Shown here piece after piece: positions 43,717-48,485 of a DNA stretch of 48,485 nucleotides; position 1 is the stretch's first letter, and each line of letters starts with the position of its first letter. The translations under genes were made by a program, and so were the position numbers. The notes beneath the pieces are model-generated. The model was not told where the DNA came from. It worked only from the letters and a program-made list of their open reading frames with translations, and ran no database searches. The stretch comes from Proluteimonas flavola (GTDB lineage Bacteria; Pseudomonadota; Gammaproteobacteria; Xanthomonadales; Xanthomonadaceae), in contig NZ_JAIWPU010000022.1 in NCBI RefSeq assembly GCF_021191705.1, positions 1 through 48,485 of the forward strand, in the 5' to 3' direction.

Positions 43717-44511
43717 ATGGGCGAGGGGAATTGCGGGAGTTGCGGGTGCCCCGTGCAAGGCAGTGCGCAGGCCTACTGCCCGGAGTGCGGACAGCCAACG
43801 CCGACGCGGCGCCTGGACTGGGGATACCTGCGCGGCGAGTTCCAGCATGGCGTGCTGCAGATGGATCGCGGTCTGCTGTACACCCTCAGGGGACTCATGC
43901 TGCGGCCGGGTCATTTTATTCGTGGATACATCGAAGGGCGGCGGGCTCGCCACGTCAAACCGCTGGTGCTGTTGCTGACGATGGCGGCGGTGCTGACCAT
44001 TGCGGCTGCACTCCTGAACGATGGCAACGTCATGGGCACGGTGCATGCGGACTTCAGCGAGGGCGCATCCAGTGCGGCGCGTGAAAAGGGGACCGATCCT
44101 GCGCAGTTCCTGGGCGTCACGCAGGCATTCGCTGACTGGGTCAGTCGTCATCTGGCGCTGTTCACGCTGCTGTTGCTGCCACTCGAGGCATGGCTGTTCA
44201 AACTGTCGTTCCGCCGATTCCGGGAGATCAGTTACCCGGAGTGGCTGGTCATCACCTCGTTCCTGACGGCCCAGGCCTTCGTGGTTTGGCTCGTGGCGCT
44301 GCTGCTGCAACGCTGGATCCCCCTTCTGGACCAGTACATGGTGCCCGTCGTCGTGATCTACAACGGGCTCAGCCTAGTGCAGTACTTCAAGGGATATCCA
44401 CGCTGGAAATCCGTCTTGCGTGCAGCCTGGGGCCTCGTCATGTTCTACGTGCTGAGCGGATTCCTGACCGGCGCGATACTGGTGGCCATTGGCCTGATGG
44501 CACGGTCCTGA
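43717..44511 (+). CDS. Zinc-ribbon membrane protein (DUF3667-like)
   Basis: A 264-residue protein with an N-terminal zinc ribbon (C6, C9, C21, C24; SCGCPVQGS then YCPECGQ), a conserved block LRGLMLRPGHFIRGYIEGRR (about 57-76), and four or five transmembrane helices (first near 82-100). This layout matches the DUF3667 family, function unknown. A GGGGAG box about 9 bases before the ATG supports the start. Monocistronic between pyrF and ettA. Codon use is slightly less GC-biased than its neighbours. Confidence 0.85.
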   Translation: MGEGNCGSCGCPVQGSAQAYCPECGQPTPTRRLDWGYLRGEFQHGVLQMDRGLLYTLRGLMLRPGHFIRGYIEGRRARHVKPLVLLLTMAAVLTIAAALLNDGNVMGTVHADFSEGASSAAREKGTDPAQFLGVTQAFADWVSRHLALFTLLLLPLEAWLFKLSFRRFREISYPEWLVITSFLTAQAFVVWLVALLLQRWIPLLDQYMVPVVVIYNGLSLVQYFKGYPRWKSVLRAAWGLVMFYVLSGFLTGAILVAIGLMARS

Positions 44512-44604
44512 GGCCGGATGGGCGTGCCCATGTGCGCATCGAACGCCATGCCGCATCGGTGTCGAATGTCCCGGGCCGCGCAAGCCGCCGGGATGACGAT
44601 CCGG

Positions 44605-44640
44605 CAAAGCCGCGCCCGCACTGCAGGCGCGGGCCTATCC
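44605..44640 (-). terminator. Possible terminator of ettA
   Basis: Just after the ettA stop, on its strand, is CCGCGCC / GGCGCGG (7 bp, 9-base loop) followed by only CTTT. The hairpin is real but the weak T-run makes termination uncertain. Confidence 0.35.
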
Positions 44641-44641
44641 G

Positions 44642-46303
44642 TTATTTCAGCGCCTTGAACCGCAGACGCTTCGGACCCGCGTCGTCGCCCATGCGGCGGC
44701 GCTTGTCTTCTTCGTACTCGCGGTAGTTGCCCTGGAAGAACTCGACGTGGCTGTCGCCTTCGAACGCGATGATGTGCGTAGCGATGCGGTCGAGGAACCA
44801 GCGGTCGTGCGAGATCACGAACGTGTTGCCGGGGAACTCCAGCAGCGCATCTTCGAGCGCGCGCAGGGTTTCGATGTCGAGGTCGTTCGACGGCTCGTCG
44901 AGCAGCAGCACGTTGCCGCCCTGCAGCAGGGTCTTGGCCATGTGCAGACGACCGCGCTCACCGCCCGACAGCGAGCCCACCAGCTTCTGCTGGTCCTGGC
45001 CCTTGAAGTTGAAGCGGCCGATGTAGGCGCGCGACTGGATCTCGATGCCGTTGATGTTGAGGATGTCGAGGCCGCCGGCGATTTCCTGGAAGACGTTGTG
45101 GTTGCCCTCCAGCGCATCGCGGCTCTGGTCGACGTACGACAGCTGCACGGTCGGCCCGACCACGATCTCCCCGGAATCCGGCTTCTCCTGCCCGGTGATC
45201 ATCTTGAACAGCGTGGACTTGCCCGCGCCGTTCGGACCGATGATGCCGACGATCGCGCCCGGCGGAATGATCATCGACAGGTTGTCGATCAGCAGGCGAT
45301 CGCCGAAGGTCTTGCTGACGTTCTTGAACTCCATCACCGCATTGCCCAGGCGCTCGCCCGGCGGGATGAACAGTTCGTTGGTCTCGTTGCGCTTCTGGTA
45401 ATCCACCGACTGCAGTTCTTCCAGTCGGGCCAGGCGCGCCTTGCCCTTGGTGCGGCCGCCCTTGGCGTTCTGGCGCGACCATTCCAGTTCCTTCTGGATC
45501 GCCTTCTGGCGGGACTTCTCCTGGTTGTCTTCCTGCTTCAGGCGCTCGTCCTTCTGGGTCAGCCAGTCGGTGTAGTTGCCCTTCCACGGAATGCCGCGGC
45601 CGCGGTCGAGTTCGAGGATCCATTCGGCGGCGTTGTCGAGGAAGTAGCGGTCATGGGTGACCGCCACGACGGTACCGGTGTAGCGCGCGAGGAACTGCTC
45701 CAGCCATTCCACCGATTCGGCGTCGAGATGGTTGGTCGGTTCGTCGAGCAGCAGCATGTCCGGCTTCTGCAGCAGCAGGCGGCACAGCGCGACGCGGCGC
45801 TTCTCGCCGCCCGACAGGTTGCCGACCTTGGCCTCCCACGGCGGCAGGCGCAGCGCGTCGGCGGCGACGTCGAGCTGGTTCTCCAGCGTGTGCGCATCGC
45901 CCGCGGCGAGGATCGCCTCCAGGCGCTCCTGTTCCTTGGCCAGCGCGTCGAAATCGGCGCCTTCCTCGGCGTAGGCGTCGTAGACCTTGTCCAGCGCGGC
46001 CTGGGCCTGCAGCACTTCGCCCACGCCTTCCTCGACCGCTTCGCGCACGGTCATCTCGGGATCGAGCTGCGGTTCCTGCGCCAGATACCCGACCTTGGTC
46101 CCGGCCTGCGCACGCGCCTCGCCCTCGAAATCGGTGTCGACGCCGGCCATGATCTTGAGCACCGTCGACTTGCCGGCGCCGTTGAGGCCCAGCAGGCCGA
46201 TCTTCGCGCCCGGGAAGAACGACAGCGAGATGTCCTTGATGATCTGCCGCTTCGGCGGGACCACCTTGGACACGCGGTTCATGGTGTAGATGTATTGCGA
46301 CAT
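44642..46303 (-). CDS. ettA: Energy-dependent translational throttle protein EttA (ABC-F)
   Basis: A 553-residue cytoplasmic ABC-F ATPase that binds the ribosomal E site and gates entry into elongation according to ATP/ADP ratio. There are two nucleotide-binding domains: Walker [10 protein letters not shown] (about 39-47) and GPNGAGKST (about 358-366), signatures LSGGEKRR and LSGGERGR, and Walker [12 protein letters not shown] and [11 protein letters not shown]. Between them is the arm and P-site tRNA interaction motif (about 235-305, with [14 protein letters not shown]). Length and N-terminus [16 protein letters not shown] are typical. Divergent from glyA. Confidence 0.97.
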   Translation of the reverse strand: MSQYIYTMNRVSKVVPPKRQIIKDISLSFFPGAKIGLLGLNGAGKSTVLKIMAGVDTDFEGEARAQAGTKVGYLAQEPQLDPEMTVREAVEEGVGEVLQAQAALDKVYDAYAEEGADFDALAKEQERLEAILAAGDAHTLENQLDVAADALRLPPWEAKVGNLSGGEKRRVALCRLLLQKPDMLLLDEPTNHLDAESVEWLEQFLARYTGTVVAVTHDRYFLDNAAEWILELDRGRGIPWKGNYTDWLTQKDERLKQEDNQEKSRQKAIQKELEWSRQNAKGGRTKGKARLARLEELQSVDYQKRNETNELFIPPGERLGNAVMEFKNVSKTFGDRLLIDNLSMIIPPGAIVGIIGPNGAGKSTLFKMITGQEKPDSGEIVVGPTVQLSYVDQSRDALEGNHNVFQEIAGGLDILNINGIEIQSRAYIGRFNFKGQDQQKLVGSLSGGERGRLHMAKTLLQGGNVLLLDEPSNDLDIETLRALEDALLEFPGNTFVISHDRWFLDRIATHIIAFEGDSHVEFFQGNYREYEEDKRRRMGDDAGPKRLRFKALK

Positions 46304-46374
46304 GGGGGCTCCGGTTGTGCCGGCCCGCGCCGGGGCCCGGTCGGGCGGCGTCGGGTGAGGAAGGGATGGCGGCG

Positions 46375-46380
46375 ATTATA
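46375..46380 (-). promoter_or_regulatory. Candidate -10 box of ettA
   Basis: On the minus strand this reads TATAAT, the consensus -10, 71 bases before the ettA start, in an otherwise very GC-rich gap. No good -35. Confidence 0.45.
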
Positions 46381-46423
46381 GCGGCTCGGGCCCTGCGGGG
46401 CCGCGCGCCGGGCGGGCCGGCGC

Positions 46424-46429
46424 TACAAT
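46424..46429 (+). promoter_or_regulatory. Candidate -10 box of glyA
   Basis: TACAAT lies 35 bases before the glyA ATG, with the same spacing seen for other candidate boxes in this window. Confidence 0.45.
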
Positions 46430-46464
46430 GGCCGGCCTCGCCGTTCACTGTTCCGGAGCCCTCG

Positions 46465-47733
46465 ATGTTCCAGCGCGACGCCCGTCTCGAAAGCTACGAT
46501 CCCGCACTCGCCCAGGCCATCGCGAACGAGGTCCGCCGCCAGGAAGACCACGTCGAGCTGATCGCCTCGGAGAACTACTGCAGCGCGCTGGTGATGGAAG
46601 CGCAGGGCAGCCAGCTGACCAACAAGTACGCCGAGGGCTATCCGGGCAAGCGTTACTACGGCGGCTGCGAGTACGTCGACGTCGCCGAGCAGCTGGCGAT
46701 CGACCGCCTCAAGCAGCTCTTCGACGCCGACTACGCGAACGTGCAGCCGCATTCGGGCTCGCAGGCCAACCAGGCCGTCTACTTCGCGCTGCTGCAGCCG
46801 GGCGACACGATCCTCGGCATGTCGCTGGCCCACGGCGGCCATCTGACCCACGGCGCCAAGGTCAACGCATCCGGCAAGTTGTTCAACGCGGTGCAGTACG
46901 GCGTCGACGCCGCCGGCCTGATCGATTACGACGCGGTCGAGCGCCTCGCCGTCGAGCACACGCCGAGGATGATCGTCGCCGGCTTCTCCGCGTACTCGCA
47001 GGTCGTCGACTGGGCGCGCTTCCGCGCGATCGCCGACAAGGTGGGCGCGTACCTGTTCGTCGACATGGCGCACGTGGCCGGTCTCGTCGCCGCGGGCGTC
47101 TATCCGACGCCGCTGCCGCACGCGCACGTCGTCACCTCGACCACGCACAAGACCCTGCGCGGTCCGCGCGGCGGGATCATCATCGCCAGCCAGAGCGGCG
47201 CCGGCGAGCAGTTCGACGAGATCGCCAAGAAGCTGCAGTCCATCGTGTTCCCCGGCATCCAGGGCGGCCCGCTGATGCACGTGATCGCCGCCAAGGCGGT
47301 CGCGTTCAAGGAGGCGCTGGAGCCGGCGTTCAAGACCTACCAGCAGCAGGTGGTGAAGAACGCCCAGGCGATGGCCACGGTCATCATCGAGCGCGGCTAC
47401 CGGATCGTCTCCGGCGGCACCGAGAACCATCTGATGCTGGTCGACATGATCGGCAAGGACGTCAGCGGCAAGGACGCGGAAGAAGCCCTCGGCCGCGCCC
47501 ACATCACCGTCAACAAGAATTCCGTGCCCAACGACCCGCGCAAGCCCTTCGTGACCTCGGGCCTGCGCCTGGGCACGCCGGCCGTGACTACACGTGGTTA
47601 CGTCGAGCAGGATTGCACCGATCTCGCGCACTGGATCTGCGACGTGCTCGATGCACCGAAGGACGAGGGCGTGATCGCCACCATCCGCGACAAGGTCGCT
47701 GCGCAGTGCGCGAAATATCCGGTGTATGGCTGA
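46465..47733 (+). CDS. glyA: Serine hydroxymethyltransferase
   Basis: A 422-residue PLP enzyme converting serine + tetrahydrofolate to glycine + methylene-THF, the main source of one-carbon units. The PLP lysine is in [16 protein letters not shown] (about 230). Other family marks are [37 protein letters not shown] and [12 protein letters not shown]. The ATG at 46465 gives the normal N-terminus ([13 protein letters not shown]). It is followed by nrdR after a repeat-bearing gap of 126 bases. Confidence 0.98.
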   Translation: MFQRDARLESYDPALAQAIANEVRRQEDHVELIASENYCSALVMEAQGSQLTNKYAEGYPGKRYYGGCEYVDVAEQLAIDRLKQLFDADYANVQPHSGSQANQAVYFALLQPGDTILGMSLAHGGHLTHGAKVNASGKLFNAVQYGVDAAGLIDYDAVERLAVEHTPRMIVAGFSAYSQVVDWARFRAIADKVGAYLFVDMAHVAGLVAAGVYPTPLPHAHVVTSTTHKTLRGPRGGIIIASQSGAGEQFDEIAKKLQSIVFPGIQGGPLMHVIAAKAVAFKEALEPAFKTYQQQVVKNAQAMATVIIERGYRIVSGGTENHLMLVDMIGKDVSGKDAEEALGRAHITVNKNSVPNDPRKPFVTSGLRLGTPAVTTRGYVEQDCTDLAHWICDVLDAPKDEGVIATIRDKVAAQCAKYPVYG

Positions 47734-47739
47734 GGAGCC

Positions 47740-47854
47740 GGGATTCGGGAGTGGGGATTCGGGATTGGGCATGCACCCGGTCTCCCGGCCCGCTTTTCCG
47801 AATCCCCGTTTTCAACGGACGAACGTCCGGTCATCCCGAACCCCGAATCCCCAC
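47740..47854. repeat. GGGATTCGGGA-type repeats between glyA and nrdR
   Basis: Direct GGGATTCGGGA-like units at 47740-47769 face complementary units at 47796-47808 and 47842-47854. GTGGGGATTCGGG (47751-47763) and CCCGAATCCCCAC are a perfect 13-base inverted pair. This resembles a dispersed repeat family common in Xanthomonadaceae intergenic DNA. It could fold into a cruciform or terminator-like structure. Confidence 0.7.
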
Positions 47855-47859
47855 GCCTG

Positions 47860-48381
47860 ATGCATTGCCCCTTCTGCCAGCACACCGACACCCGCGTGAT
47901 CGATTCGCGCGTGTCCGAGGACGGCGCGACGATCCGTCGCCGCCGCGAGTGCGAGGCCTGCGGGGAGCGTTTCAGTACGCTGGAGACCATCGAGCTCAAG
48001 CTGCCGACGATCATCAAGGGCGACGGGCGGCGCGAGCCGTTCGATGCGCGCAAGCTGCGCTTGAGCATGGACCGCGCGCTGCACAAGCGCCCGGTGTCGG
48101 AAGAGCAGATCGAGGCCACGGTGCGCGCGGTCGTGCATCACCTGCGCATGACCGCGGAACGCGAGGTGTCCTCGCGCCGGGTCGGTGAATTCGTGATCGC
48201 CGAACTGCGCAAGCTCGACCACGTCGGCTTCGTGCGCTTCGCATCCGTGTACCGCTCCTTCGAGGACGTCGCCGACTTCCGCGAGGAGCTCGACCGGCTC
48301 GAGCGCGACCTGCCGGGCGATGGCCAGTTGCCGCTGCTCGAAGGCGAGGCGGTGCCGGTGAAGGGGCCGCGCAAGCGCTGA
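47860..48381 (+). CDS. nrdR: Transcriptional repressor NrdR
   Basis: A 173-residue repressor of ribonucleotide reductase genes. The zinc ribbon has C3, C6, C31 and C34 (MHCPFC and CEACGERF). The ATP-cone domain (about 49-139) starts with [14 protein letters not shown] and contains [16 protein letters not shown] at its end. It senses ATP/dATP and binds NrdR boxes at nrd promoters; none are visible here. The final 20 residues are a short variable tail. Next to glyA, a common arrangement in gammaproteobacteria. Confidence 0.97.
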   Translation: MHCPFCQHTDTRVIDSRVSEDGATIRRRRECEACGERFSTLETIELKLPTIIKGDGRREPFDARKLRLSMDRALHKRPVSEEQIEATVRAVVHHLRMTAEREVSSRRVGEFVIAELRKLDHVGFVRFASVYRSFEDVADFREELDRLERDLPGDGQLPLLEGEAVPVKGPRKR

Positions 48382-48420
48382 GCTGTCCTGCCGCGGAACC
48401 AATCTGCGACGGGTAGTCGT

Positions 48421-48485
<65 letters not shown>

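Overview
The window is one high-GC contig end to end: it opens inside a gene and finishes in a poly-G artefact. It looks like a chromosomal segment from the Xanthomonadaceae/Lysobacteraceae (Lysobacter, Luteimonas or Xanthomonas type). The grounds are the Xps-type order of the type II secretion genes (E-F-G-H-I-J-K-L-M-N-D), the very GC-rich codon use, many ATGA-coupled genes, Xanthomonad-style intergenic palindromes, and the glyA-nrdR neighbourhood. No tRNA, rRNA, CRISPR array or phage gene was seen.

Layout. 1-3430: the C-terminal part of a trimeric autotransporter adhesin and a secreted subtilisin-like protease closed by a strong terminator. 3732-7220 (minus strand): two coupled beta-lactamase-like serine hydrolases and a multi-pass membrane acyltransferase-like protein. 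7502-8663: a small unknown protein and a DUF2242-like lipoprotein. 8734-20281: a complete type II secretion operon, interrupted between gspE and gspF by a 0.6-kb cassette. That cassette is a GIY-YIG nuclease gene bracketed by two perfect inverted-repeat doublets. 20309-24876: two coupled glycosyltransferase-like genes, nicotinate phosphoribosyltransferase, and a periplasmic PHP-domain hydrolase.

25136-42687 is the most distinctive region. It holds a TonB-dependent receptor, three amidohydrolase-family proteins (one a lipoprotein with an extra N-terminal domain, one apparently lacking all metal ligands) and an S10 serine carboxypeptidase on one strand. These are followed by an Lrp/AsnC regulator divergent from a PLP aminotransferase, a GPH-type transporter, two more S10 peptidases, a RidA-like deaminase and a PDZ-bearing HEXXH metallopeptidase. 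Almost every junction overlaps by 1-4 bases. I read it as a self-contained uptake-and-degradation locus for peptides or modified amino-acid conjugates: outer-membrane uptake, periplasmic trimming, inner-membrane import, then cytoplasmic transamination with imine clean-up by RidA. The substrate is unknown.

42776-48381 is housekeeping: pyrF, a DUF3667-like zinc-ribbon membrane protein, ettA, glyA and nrdR. The two best candidates for undescribed biology are the GIY-YIG/REPIN-like cassette inside the secretion operon and the peptide-degradation locus with its dead/active amidohydrolase pair.
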